From NCBI RefSeq assembly GCF_023502205.1, contig NZ_JAMFLG010000042.1, positions 1 through 38,467 of the forward strand: a stretch of DNA of 38,467 nucleotides, given 5' to 3'. Shown piece after piece: positions 1 to 7,510 of the stretch (position 1 is the stretch's first letter; every line of letters starts with the position of its first letter). Source of the stretch: Aquiflexum sp. TKW24L (GTDB taxonomy: Bacteria > Bacteroidota > Bacteroidia > Cytophagales > Cyclobacteriaceae). The translations under genes were made by a program, and so were the position numbers. The notes beneath the pieces were generated by a model, which saw only the letters and a program-made list of their open reading frames with translations, was not told where the DNA came from and did not search any database.

Positions 1-24
1 TTCATAATTCATAATTCTGAATTA
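1..24. repeat. AT-rich iterated motif at window edge
   Basis: The first bases are an iterated TTCATAATTCATAATTC type motif running up to the stop of the minus-strand gene at 27-719. A related iterated form (ATTCTTAATTC) is seen near 17549-17575. It looks like a dispersed low-complexity intergenic element. Confidence 0.5.
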
Positions 25-26
25 AT

Positions 27-719
27 TCACCTCAACTCCACATAAATCTCATCTCCCTTGTGGATTTCGGCGGCGAGTTTGAAGTAGAGGTGGCGGTTGT
101 GTTTGTCGTTGATCAGGATGCTGTCTTCTACTTTTTGCGCATTTTCGAGGTCGTCGATGGACAGTGTGTCAAGCCACTTGGAGGCGTTGATTTCAAATAT
201 GATGGAGGGATTGATGGTCCTGTCGGAGGTGAAGGAAAGCATAGGAGAATTGTCGGTATTCATTTCCAAGTCGAATCTTGGCTTGGCTCCGAAAAGTTCG
301 ATCGTCACAGGAATCAGTTTGCAGGCGCTGCTGTAATAGGAAGCGGTGATAAATACTGATGGGTTGTCAAGATGGTCTGACAAATGGATGCCAAAGCCCA
401 ATCTGTCGTAATGACCTTCAGGGATATTGATAAAAAAATCCTCGCTGTCATCATATTTATCGAAATACACTTTTTTGACTTCGTTGAATTCTATGTCGAG
501 GTTCTTTTTGAATCTGCTCGTCTCATTTGCCCCACCTGCATTCAGCTCCAGTTTTTTGATACAGATAAACCCTTCATGAATGATGATTTTGGGTTTGTAG
601 GGAGCAAAAACATCCAAATCGCCATTGTATTTGCCTTTGATATTAAAAGAAAGACCTATGTAGTTTTCTTCAAATTTGTGTGAAAAGTAATCATGGGCAA
701 AGTGTTGGATAATTAGCAT
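27..719 (-). CDS. DUF4382-like protein lacking a signal peptide
   Basis: The 230-residue product is a beta-rich protein of unknown function. Its pattern recalls Bacteroidota DUF4382-like lipoproteins: an early segment on a visible helper strand (EGFICIKKLEL, about 50-60), a central IPEGHYDRLGFGIHL stretch (about 99-113), and a late element with paired W and L residues before a run ending in ILIND. Family members normally start with a lipoprotein signal peptide. Here there is none: the first residues are MLIIQHFAHDYFSHK, and an in-frame stop lies three codons upstream of the ATG. No frame directly upstream offers a signal peptide either. Either the N terminus has been lost, so the gene may be decaying, or the protein is cytoplasmic. 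It stands alone, with about 1 kb of non-coding sequence upstream. The family call is by pattern only. Confidence 0.6.
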   Translation of the reverse strand: MLIIQHFAHDYFSHKFEENYIGLSFNIKGKYNGDLDVFAPYKPKIIIHEGFICIKKLELNAGGANETSRFKKNLDIEFNEVKKVYFDKYDDSEDFFINIPEGHYDRLGFGIHLSDHLDNPSVFITASYYSSACKLIPVTIELFGAKPRFDLEMNTDNSPMLSFTSDRTINPSIIFEINASKWLDTLSIDDLENAQKVEDSILINDKHNRHLYFKLAAEIHKGDEIYVELR

Positions 720-837
720 AGATCGGGTTTACTATTTTGACTTAAAATAAATTATGAGTATTCGCATGAATGCATGTAACAAAATTAACGGTAAAGATTT
801 TCTTGGGGCTTCAGGAAATCGGTCAATCAATTTTACA

Positions 838-867
838 GCTACTTTTTTTCTTAGCAAAAAAAGTAGC
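838..867. repeat. Perfect 12-bp-arm hairpin
   Basis: GCTACTTTTTTT (838-849) is exactly complementary to AAAAAAAGTAGC (856-867), with a 6-nt loop. It could act as a bidirectional terminator, but no gene ends close by on either strand. It may be part of a dispersed element. Confidence 0.7.
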
Positions 868-1465
868 CAAAAAAGCCAAGACGGCAGAATCCTATCCGCG
901 CACAAGGCCTGTGCCGGCCCGGTCCGCCGTCATTCCTCCCCACCTCGAACATATGGAGTTCAGTTTTATAGTCGAAAATTTCGGAACTCGTCGGGGACGT
1001 GCAACAATGCGGATACACATAAAATTAATTGAGATAGATGTACAGTTAGATCTTTTGATCACCTTTGGCAATCGGGTCAAACACAACAATATTCTGGTTT
1101 TTGGGTTATCGGAGATCGAAGAAATAATATAATTTCCACATTTAATAATTGAATTTGAAACTGATACTTCTTTTGGAGTTCAGTTTTTTTTATTGTTTTT
1201 TGGGTTGAAATTTTAATCATAAAGTATTGAAAATAAATTTTATAGGTATTATGGAATGAGATCTGGTTGAGATTTTTGAAATGCAATAATTGAATATTTA
1301 GCATCTTTTTAATCGTTGTGAAGAATTTTCGAGCAAAGTGATTTTTTGCTGCCCGGAAGTGGTCAAGTGGGCTTGTTTTTGTCTTTTTATTCTGTGTGCC
1401 CCACCCCGGCCTGAAGGATATTTTATAATTGGAAGGTAATAGCATAGTAGCCTTAGCGGTGCCTG

Positions 1466-1480
1466 TCCCGAGAATCGGGA
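1466..1480. repeat. TCCCGA/TCGGGA palindrome
   Basis: TCCCGA-GAA-TCGGGA is a perfect 6-bp-arm palindrome. Related palindromes with the same arms occur at 5839-5856 and 22097-22114, which suggests a family of short iterated palindromes. Confidence 0.5.
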
Positions 1481-1640
1481 GGGCGGGAGATTTAATAGCG
1501 ATGGGCAAGGTGCTTGGAATATCTTTCGGTTGCTACCAACCCATCACGCACCGTCTTCTCAAGTGTAGGAAAAAATGAATTGAGGATTTTTGGGATGTAA
1601 GGGATTCAATTGGAACAGGAAACTTTTATCCTATTCTGGT

Positions 1641-1681
1641 TTTAAAAAAAAAGGAGGTTGGTAATCACCAACCTCCTTTTT
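1641..1681 (-). terminator. Rho-independent terminator of the lipoprotein gene
   Basis: A 15-bp perfect stem (1648-1662 with 1667-1681, loop AATC) contains the GGAGGTTGGT/ACCAACCTCC core. Read on the minus strand it is followed by a T run, and it lies 20 bases past the stop of the gene at 1701-3029. A T run on the other side would also let it work in the plus direction. Confidence 0.85.
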
Positions 1682-1700
1682 AATTGTGAAAATTTTAAGA

Positions 1701-3029
1701 CTATCTGATGATAATGATGTCTTCTCCTTCAAAATCTGTTCCGTCCTTTAACTGACCTTTTACTTTAACTTTGATCACGTCATCTTTGGAAACAGCTCCT
1801 AATGCCTTAATTACAGCCTGAGCACTGAATTTTAGGGTCAAATCCATAAATCCATCACTTAACAAGGTATTACATGCACCGGATTCAAGAGGCTTGTCTA
1901 CTATTGGTAAGTAAGGTGTAGCCACATCACTGAAGTCAGAACGTATTGGTGAAACGCCTTCCAAAGTAATCGTCGATAAGTCAATGTCGGTAACATCAAA
2001 GTCGGCTGTTCCAAGGATTGCGGTAGGAATGACCCCATTTCTTCTCAAATTAATCGGATTAGGGCAGCTTCCGGGATGCACGTCAAAAGGAACAAATACA
2101 ACAGGAGGAGCGCAGACAAAACTTTCTGCCTTGATAAGAACTTTCGAATCCAAGGACCTATCACCTACGTCAGCAATTGCAAGTTTTATACGATTAGTAC
2201 CGGGAGTGACTTCTGCTGTAGCAGTCAAAACTACTGTCAATCCATCCATTTCAGTATTTATTTCAACAGCCCTGGTACTTATTTCATTATTTACAAACAA
2301 ATCACAATTAACTCCTCCTGCTGGGTTATAAGGATTACCACAATTTAAATTGTTTATTGACACAGGAGTATTTGATCCGGGTATCAATGCAATATTTACC
2401 CCATTGAGGAAAAACCCGAATACATCGTTAAATGAACTATTCACAAATTCGTTGTACTCCTCAGATGTAAAAACATATTGGAATGAAATTACCTGAATAC
2501 TTTCGCAAGTAAAATCGAATTCTAATACTGTCGCATCCCCAGTGGTTCCAGCCCCTAAGCCGTTAAGGTCAGCATCACCTAAGGTGCCTAAAACTGTGGT
2601 AGTAGAATTGGATGTGTTCGGACCTACTACTGAGGCAATGTTTCCAGAACTCAAAATTATCCCACTTTCAAAACCAATTATACCTGTTCCCCCTGTGAAA
2701 GTACCAGCTGCAATTGGATTACCTGTAAAAACCACATTGGAAATTACCGGGGCATTCGTACCAGTTCCAATTAATGACGCGACCAATTGCTCCGGAGTTA
2801 GAGTTAGGGGGTTAGTCAAATCTACCGTAGCAAGTCCAGTCGAAAGAATTTTTGCTGAAGAATTACCTTCTGCAGGTACCCAATTGCTTTCTCCAATCCC
2901 AAGATTTGGCCTTTCTGGAAAATTCATTGAATTTTCTAGGTTCTCATCTTGAACATAATTGACTTCTTCATGGCAGGAAGTCAATAGCACTAAACAAATA
3001 ACAATAATTCTTAGTTTATACATTTTCAT
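1701..3029 (-). CDS. Surface lipoprotein with choice-of-anchor L domain
   Basis: The 442-residue protein starts with a lipoprotein signal peptide: Lys/Arg-containing head, hydrophobic core, and lipobox LLTSC with the modified Cys at 19. The next residues are HEE, an acidic patch resembling the signal that sends Bacteroidota lipoproteins to the cell surface. Residues about 65-310 carry the choice-of-anchor L pattern: a glycine-rich segment with SGIILSSGNI, then FDFTCESIQVISFQYVF-SEEYNEFV, then NDVFGFFLNG. The last 120 residues look like a separate beta domain. Its role is unknown; family members are secreted or surface proteins with variable anchors, here a lipid anchor instead of a C-terminal sorting domain. 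It is monocistronic with a strong terminator. The ATG codes MKMYK; an internal ATG two codons later is equally possible. Confidence 0.88.
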   Translation of the reverse strand: MKMYKLRIIVICLVLLTSCHEEVNYVQDENLENSMNFPERPNLGIGESNWVPAEGNSSAKILSTGLATVDLTNPLTLTPEQLVASLIGTGTNAPVISNVVFTGNPIAAGTFTGGTGIIGFESGIILSSGNIASVVGPNTSNSTTTVLGTLGDADLNGLGAGTTGDATVLEFDFTCESIQVISFQYVFTSEEYNEFVNSSFNDVFGFFLNGVNIALIPGSNTPVSINNLNCGNPYNPAGGVNCDLFVNNEISTRAVEINTEMDGLTVVLTATAEVTPGTNRIKLAIADVGDRSLDSKVLIKAESFVCAPPVVFVPFDVHPGSCPNPINLRRNGVIPTAILGTADFDVTDIDLSTITLEGVSPIRSDFSDVATPYLPIVDKPLESGACNTLLSDGFMDLTLKFSAQAVIKALGAVSKDDVIKVKVKGQLKDGTDFEGEDIIIIR

Positions 3030-3753
3030 AACGTTTAAAATTTAAATTTGACCTTGATTAATTTTTTTGAAAAACCGGAGGCTTAATGAAAAGCATTAAA
3101 AATCCAGACCTTAATATCATAGCTATATTTACAGACTGAGTTGAATCAACGACGTAAATTTATATTTTATCCCCTCAATGAAAACAAAGAATGTACAGCT
3201 GGACTGCCTAGGTGTCCCAATGCTTTTTTTGAATGTACAGGTGGATTATGAATATTTTTTTTTGAATGTACAGTAGGATTATAAATGCCTTTTTTTGTAT
3301 TATAGACAAAATTTTATGCAAGTAAAAGCTTGATTATTAAAAATATATAGTAATTTGCAATATCATAAATCCTCTAGGAATTTTGATTTATACCAGTTTA
3401 TACGGTACTAAATACAGAGTGTAATTTGAAGAACTCCTCTTTCTTTTTTTCAGTGGTTTTTTAGCAGAAATAAAAGAGTGGGATAAATTATTTTATTGTT
3501 TTTCAAAAGCAATTTTATCGGATGTGCAGACGGCTGAATAGCTAATCGGAAACAGAAGGTAAGTTGAAAATACAAACATCTTGAGCCAAAAACTAAATTA
3601 TCTATTATATTAAATGGTATTATCAGAGGGGAAATTTAAAATCTTGGTGGTTTTTGCAGTCAAAGGAGTATAAAAATCCTCCATTAAGATTATTTACAGG
3701 CAGATTGATTCTTTTAATTTTTATAGTTTCCAGTCATATATAGTGTTTATGTT
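3030..3753. other. Divergent intergenic region with three direct repeats
   Basis: This AT-rich gap separates the minus-strand lipoprotein gene from the plus-strand LytTR gene and should carry both promoters. The only clear structure is the set of three GAATGTACAG repeats at 3189-3297. I see no open reading frame worth reporting and could not assign promoter elements with confidence. Confidence 0.6.
3189..3297 (+). repeat. Three imperfect direct repeats GAATGTACAG
   Basis: GAATGTACAG followed by NNGGANT begins at 3189, 3231 and 3264 (spacings 42 and 33). Each copy ends in a T-rich run. They lie between two divergent genes, about 160 bases upstream of the lipoprotein start and about 460 upstream of the LytTR start, so they could be operator sites. 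They are too few and too uneven for a CRISPR array. Confidence 0.55.
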
Positions 3754-4542
3754 ATGAAAGATCTTATTCGGATAGTTAGTGTAGAAAGTGAAGTTCAAAC
3801 TTTGAATTCCTTAAAGCACATTCTTGAAAATACGATGGAAGGTGCCCAACTCGTAAAGAACTATTCCAAACCCGATAGTTTTTTGCAAGACTGTAGAGCG
3901 GGTATGCGTGACTTTGATCTTTTATTTTTGGATTTTGATGTGTTATCCTTCAATGGTATAAAACGTATAAATGAAATAAAGAAAAACCATGCTTTGCCTC
4001 ATTTCGATATTGTTTTTTTAACTCTTAACAACAATTTCACTTTAAATACTTTCCAGCATCATGCTGTGGATTACCTGCACAAACCCTTAATACCAGAAGA
4101 TCTTCAGTTCTGCCTTAAAAATTGGAAAAGAAAGAAATTTCCCTGTGTAGATCCGACACAAACACAATTCCCTCAAGAGTTTTTAGATCAATCCGATGAA
4201 GTAAAAAATCAATTGGCAATTCCCACCTTGGAGGGTTATGAAATTATTGATATTGACCAGATTATCAGGTGTGAAGCTAATCGAAATTACACTAATATTC
4301 ACGTAATGGGTATAAGTAAGCCATACCTGATATCCAAAAATTTAAAAGATTTGGAAACGGCACTTAGTCCTAATGGATTTCTAAGAATTCACAACTCACA
4401 TCTGATTAATCCAATTTATATGAAGAAGTTTTTGAGAGTGGATGGAGGTTTTGTACAAATGATCGACATGTCCAAAATTAAAATGTCGAAAAATAAAGCC
4501 CTCACCATAGAAAAGCTTTTCAACAACATCACAAAAATATGA
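3754..4542 (+). CDS. Orphan LytTR-family response regulator
   Basis: The 262-residue protein has a receiver domain (about 1-125) and a LytTR DNA-binding domain (about 150-258). In the receiver domain the phospho-acceptor is Asp60 (LFLD, followed eight residues later by Gly68), with Thr90 and Lys110 (HKP) in the expected places. The usual acidic pair near the N terminus is only half kept: VESE gives Glu11 and Ser12. The LytTR domain shows IIRCEANRNYTNIH and FLRIHNSHLINPIYMKKF, the two hallmark stretches. Such proteins bind direct repeats upstream of targets and act with a LytS-type or 7TM sensor kinase. No kinase is adjacent, so the partner is elsewhere or the protein responds without phosphorylation. 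It stands alone; targets are unknown, with the repeats at 3189-3297 a possible site. Confidence 0.92.
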   Translation: MKDLIRIVSVESEVQTLNSLKHILENTMEGAQLVKNYSKPDSFLQDCRAGMRDFDLLFLDFDVLSFNGIKRINEIKKNHALPHFDIVFLTLNNNFTLNTFQHHAVDYLHKPLIPEDLQFCLKNWKRKKFPCVDPTQTQFPQEFLDQSDEVKNQLAIPTLEGYEIIDIDQIIRCEANRNYTNIHVMGISKPYLISKNLKDLETALSPNGFLRIHNSHLINPIYMKKFLRVDGGFVQMIDMSKIKMSKNKALTIEKLFNNITKI

Positions 4543-4634
4543 TCATCCGATTGTTTAATTCGTGGGTTATGGATTGCTGATCCCCAATAACAGGTGTTTT
4601 CCAGGTATTAGGGTGGTGGAGATAGTGGTTTTTT

Positions 4635-4663
4635 CCTACCCCTGCCCTTCCCTGCGGGGTAGG
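4635..4663. repeat. CCTACCCC/GGGGTAGG hairpin
   Basis: There is an 8-bp perfect stem (4635-4642 with 4656-4663) and a 13-nt loop, 93 bases past the LytTR stop. No T run follows on the plus strand, although TTTT precedes it. A terminator role is possible but weak. Confidence 0.4.
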
Positions 4664-4907
4664 ATGGTCCCCGGCCAATGGAATGTTTTTTAAATTAGAG
4701 GTACTCCGATTGATGAGTGACTGGTCAATCCGACAAAGTCAGGTAAAATACCATGCTTCCGATTGGGTTTTTGACATTCAAACTCCGCTTCGTTTGGTTT
4801 TGATGGGCAGGAGGGGGGCAAGGGTTGTCTTTTTAGAATATGTGAGGGAGTGGTATTTTGGTGTTTGAGGTTTTGATTTGTAATGGGGGTAGGGTCGGAA
4901 TATCCCT

Positions 4908-4984
4908 TACTTTGGTACTACTTTGGTACTACTTTGAGCCTACTTTGGTATTGCTTTGAGGCTACTTTGGCATTGCTTTGAAGG
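4908..4984 (+). repeat. Seven tandem 11-bp repeats, consensus TACTTTGGTAC
   Basis: Units start at 4908, 4919, 4930, 4941, 4952, 4963 and 4974, all exactly 11 bases apart. The core CTTTGRG/GG is kept in every unit. The first two units are identical, and later units alternate TACTTTGG and TGCTTTGA forms, giving a 22-bp higher-order pattern. The period is close to one helical turn. Confidence 0.85.
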
Positions 4985-5324
4985 AACCTTAAATTGGAAC
5001 GCAGACCTTAATTTTTCCGAAGTGTGGAAAGCAATGTCTACTCGTCAGAGAGACCACATTCAATCACATGGACTGAGTTGTCAGCATTGCTGAAGAGGAT
5101 TTTTTAAAAAGAGGTATTTGGCTCAATTTTTTTTCATTAATATTCTGAAAAATAAAAGTTTATCTAAATTTTGATAAGAATCAATTTAAAGGCTTGAAAT
5201 GCATTTTAGAATTTTTCACTCGCATTTTATTCAGGATAAATATTTTCTTAAAAATCAGGGCGAATAGGCAGGTATTTTATCGATGGCGAAAATGTTTTTT
5301 ATTGGTTTGCAAATCCCAATTGCC

Positions 5325-5362
5325 CGAGTAATTTTGTTACTCATGAGTAATTTTAGTACTCG
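5325..5362. repeat. Nested palindrome centred on TTACTCATGAGTAA
   Basis: TTACTCATGAGTAA (5337-5350) is a perfect 14-bp palindrome. It is flanked by outer arms CGAGTA (5325-5330) and TACTCG (5357-5362). The sequence can form one long cruciform or two side-by-side hairpins. It could be a dimeric regulator site or an extragenic palindrome; no gene starts nearby. Confidence 0.6.
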
Positions 5363-5487
5363 GTCGGATGTCCCGGATGGGATTGAAAGGGCGGAGCTGT
5401 GCTAGGAGAATCCTTTTGGTAGTAGAAATTTGAGAAGGGGTTATTTGGTTAACTGGTTATTTGTTTAACTGATCACCACCTTCTACC

Positions 5488-5687
5488 GTCACCCTGAGGA
5501 ACGAAGGGTCTCTTGATTTTTTTGTTGTAGTGGTTGTAATTGTTGTCGGGTTGTAGCGTCACCCTGAGGGACGAAGGGTCTCATTTTGGTTCTAATTGTT
5601 CTAGTTGTTCTAATTGTTGTAATTGTTGTCTGCTGCGCGTTGTCGGGTTTCGGAGAATCCGTCATTCTGAGAGAAACGAAGAATCTC
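5488..5687. repeat. Three dispersed-type repeats GTCACCCTGAGG / CGAAGGGTCTC
   Basis: Copies are at 5488-5512, 5558-5582 and 5661-5687. The third has the GTCATTCTGAG / CGAAGAATCTC variant. Each is an imperfect inverted repeat (ACCCT with AGGGT, or ATTCT with AGAAT). This motif is a familiar intergenic repeat in many bacterial genomes and is often mis-called as a small protein reading RFFVSLRMT on the reverse strand. Confidence 0.75.
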
Positions 5688-5750
5688 TGCAACTGGACTG
5701 AGTATTGGTTCTAATTGTTCTAATTGTTCTAGTTGTTGTAATTGTTGTCG
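5588..5750. repeat. Duplicated TTCTAATTG-rich block
   Basis: A block made of TTCTAATTG, TTCTAGTTG and TTGTAATTG units appears at 5588-5630 and again at 5707-5750. Both copies end in ATTGTTGTC; in the second this runs into GGGTTGT, as also seen at about 5540-5554. It behaves like a 9-bp microsatellite-like repeat. Confidence 0.6.
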
Positions 5751-5766
5751 GGTTGTGGGTACGGGG

Positions 5767-5797
5767 CTTGGTACTTGGTACATAATACTTGGTACTC
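5767..5797. repeat. TACTTGGTAC repeat block, copy 1
   Basis: An iterated CTTGGTACTTGGTAC followed by a degenerate second copy. The same element recurs at 5931-5963, inside a coding sequence, and in reverse orientation at 17461-17488. Confidence 0.65.
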
Positions 5798-5838
5798 ATT
5801 GTTGTCGGGTAGTCGGAATTGGTTATTTGATTAAATGG

Positions 5839-5856
5839 TCCCGATAGCCATCGGGA
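5839..5856. repeat. TCCCGAT..ATCGGGA palindrome
   Basis: TCCCGATAGCCATCGGGA is an 18-base near-perfect palindrome with 7-bp arms. It matches the palindrome inside the coding sequence at 22097-22114 and shares arms with the one at 1466-1480. Confidence 0.6.
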
Positions 5857-5929
5857 TGGTTAACTGAATCTGATAATCTTGGCGCTGTTACCTTTGAACT
5901 GATACTACCGACTGTTACTTTCGCTTCTT

Positions 5930-7006
5930 TTACTTGGTACTTGGTACATGATACTTGGTTCTCAGATAAACCTTCACCGGTAACTCAAATAAGTAATAGC
6001 CACAGATGGCGGCAAGGTAGAGGAGGATAAGGTTGGTGTAGATAGAAAAGCCAAGGGATGACAAGGCCAATTGAAAAATCCCGATGTGGATCAAATAAAA
6101 CACATAACTGCTTTCGCCCAAAATCCGAAACAGTCTGGACGACAGGAGTTTTCTCAGCCAAGTGTCTTCTGTTATCAATCCCCAAAAAAGCGGAACGATC
6201 CCCAATAATGGCAAACCCAAATTGTTGACCAAAATACCCAAAGGGAAGTTGTCTCCTGTTTTCCCTTCTTTGCCGATAAAGACCAAGGCCAACAAGGAGA
6301 GTAGGATAAAGACCATTCCAAAATAAGTCAGGTGCTTCCATTTTGCTTGTGTGTGTAAGTGATACGCCAAAGCCATTCCAAGGATAAATTCAAAGCACCG
6401 ACCAAAAAAAGTAAAATTGAACAGAAACTGGATGTCTCCCAAAAACCCAAAGGGGATCAGGTTCCGAAACAAATAGTGCAACAATAGACCGGACCCGATG
6501 ATGGGGATCGGCAATACAAGCAAAGGCCACCGCCACTTTTTCCAACCCAAAGCCAAAAGCGGTGCCAACAAGTAAAATGTTTCTTCCACTGTCAATGTCC
6601 AAGCTTGGGCAATTCCCGAGAAAAGGAAATCAGAAAAATACCCTTTCAAAAGGAGGAGGTTGAGCAGTAAAGCCAAACTCAATTCTCTCCCCGCCTCATC
6701 AAAGTAAATCCCACGAACCACAAATGTCAGTAAAGTCAGGGCAAAGAAAACCGGATATATTTTGGTAAACCTGTTCCAAAGGTAAACAGAGACAGGAACC
6801 GAACGGTGGAGAAAGTACTTATGGGTGATGATAAATCCACTCAAGACAAAGAATACAGTGACGCCAATGTGGAATTCGGCAAAGAGCCTAAAGCCAAATC
6901 CTGTGGAACCTTCAAAGGGGTTGAAATGGTGGAAGTAAACCATCAGCACGGCGACGGCACGGATGCCGGTCAGGGCAGGAAAATAGGTGGGGGTAGAGGA
7001 GTTCAA
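5930..7006 (-). CDS. Membrane acyltransferase, OafA/YrhL (acyltransferase 3) family
   Basis: The 358-residue polytopic protein is of the family that transfers acetyl or other acyl groups to sugars across the inner membrane. It opens with the family signature FPALTGIRAVAVLMVYFHHFNPF: Arg16 and the catalytic-region His26/His27. FFVLSGFIITHKY and RFTKIYPVFF follow, then TLTVEETFYLLAPLL at about 137-151. About ten hydrophobic helices fill the rest, and there is no SGNH extension, so it is the short form. It is a lone gene, opposite in direction to the glycan locus, and may modify that surface glycan or another cell-surface sugar. The C terminus RTKYHVPSTK is encoded by a dispersed TACCAAGTA repeat, so the natural end has probably been replaced. 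The reading frame is otherwise intact. Confidence 0.93.
   Translation of the reverse strand: MNSSTPTYFPALTGIRAVAVLMVYFHHFNPFEGSTGFGFRLFAEFHIGVTVFFVLSGFIITHKYFLHRSVPVSVYLWNRFTKIYPVFFALTLLTFVVRGIYFDEAGRELSLALLLNLLLLKGYFSDFLFSGIAQAWTLTVEETFYLLAPLLALGWKKWRWPLLVLPIPIIGSGLLLHYLFRNLIPFGFLGDIQFLFNFTFFGRCFEFILGMALAYHLHTQAKWKHLTYFGMVFILLSLLALVFIGKEGKTGDNFPLGILVNNLGLPLLGIVPLFWGLITEDTWLRKLLSSRLFRILGESSYVFYLIHIGIFQLALSSLGFSIYTNLILLYLAAICGYYLFELPVKVYLRTKYHVPSTK
5931..5963. repeat. TACTTGGTAC repeat block, copy 2 (overlaps gene end)
   Basis: TACTTGGTACTTGGTAC continues into ATGATACTTGGTT. On the minus strand it supplies the last ten codons and leads into the stop of the acyltransferase at 5930-7006. Confidence 0.7.
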
Positions 7007-7096
7007 GACGCTAAATATAGAGCCTGAAAATGAAAAATTCTGGACCCTATTTTAAATCCCGGAAAAGTGATACGTTTTCTTAGAAAATGGTCGAAA

Positions 7097-7137
7097 GTTA
7101 ACGAATGGTGGGGGAGGGGTTAACGTATGGTGGGGGG
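7097..7137 (+). repeat. Direct repeat GTTAACGWATGGTGGGGG
   Basis: Two copies, at 7097-7114 and 7119-7136, differ by one base. Each contains the GTTAAC palindrome followed by a G run. They lie about 90 bases upstream of the acyltransferase start, so an operator role is possible. Confidence 0.5.
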
Positions 7138-7216
7138 AAGGTCGGGAGAAGGTGGGGGGAACATACCCTAAAACTGCCCTTTTTCTGAAAAATAATATGA
7201 TTATTTATAAAAAAAT

Positions 7217-7400
7217 ATGAATTTTAAGAGAAGCGAGATTCGAGAGCCGAGATTCGAGACTGAGGCAATTCATGGTTATGATGAGTGATGAATTTTAGGA
7301 GAAGCGAGATGTGAGATATGAGACATGAGACAGGTAAAGTTGAAGATTAGAGGTCGCGAAAAGGGATGCGAGAAGCGAGATACTAGAGACGAGACTGGGG
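7217..7400. repeat. AGAAGCGAGAT-type iterated repeat
   Basis: Copies at 7217, 7288 and about 7368 share GAGAAGCGAGAT and are joined by GAGAC/GAGAT microsatellite sequence. The reverse complement of this class (CTCACATCTCAAATCTC) is found between two glycosyltransferase genes at about 17506-17537. Confidence 0.6.
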
Positions 7401-7504
7401 AAGTTGCTAGAAAGAGAATAGAGGTAAATGTTTAGAGGTTGCGAGAATTTTGAGTTGGGTTGATTGAGCTGTTTAAGGAAATTTTATAGTACTTCATTAA
7501 TTTT

Positions 7505-7510
7505 GGAGGT
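7505..7510 (+). promoter_or_regulatory. Strong Shine-Dalgarno site GGAGGT
   Basis: GGAGG lies four bases before the ATG at 7514. A TAATTTTG (7498-7505) fits the Bacteroidota -7 consensus TAnnTTTG but is too close to the ATG to leave a leader containing this site, so it may be chance. Confidence 0.5.

Larger units (their letters stand above)
720..1700. other. Gene-poor 1 kb gap with repeats
   Basis: No convincing gene is seen. The gap holds a perfect hairpin at 838-867, a GC-richer patch at about 890-960, a TCCCGA-type palindrome at 1466-1480, and the terminator of the downstream lipoprotein gene at 1641-1681. Short open frames here (754-1132 plus, 1077-1508 minus) are low-complexity and have no recognisable domain. 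I take them as by-products of intergenic repeat elements. Confidence 0.6.
4543..5929. other. 1.4 kb gene-free region packed with repeats
   Basis: No supported gene is present. In order it contains a GC-rich hairpin (4635-4663), seven 11-bp tandem repeats (4908-4984), an AT-rich stretch, a nested palindrome (5325-5362), three GTCACCCTGAG-type repeats (5488-5687), two copies of a TTCTAATTG-rich block (5588-5630 and 5707-5750), a TACTTGGTAC block (5767-5797) and a TCCCGAT palindrome (5839-5856). Open frames crossing it are made of these repeats. Confidence 0.7.

Noticed and set aside
754-1132. Open frames on the plus strand reading FFLAKKVAKKAKTA
   Set aside because: The sequence comes from the T7/A7 hairpin and flanking repeat-like DNA, has no domain, and two frames overlap it equally well.
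1077-1508. A 143-codon minus-strand frame starting MPIAIKSPALP
   Set aside because: It crosses a palindrome and low-complexity AT-rich sequence, and has no recognisable motif or neighbour. It looks like an intergenic repeat product.
3189-3297. CRISPR-like repeats
   Set aside because: Only three short copies with unequal spacing of 42 and 33 bases.
4683-4868. A 61-codon plus-strand frame after the LytTR gene
   Set aside because: No motif, no ribosome site, and composition typical of the surrounding non-coding DNA.
5489-5692. Minus-strand frame starting MQRFFVSLRMT
   Set aside because: This peptide is the well-known translation of a dispersed intergenic repeat and not a gene.
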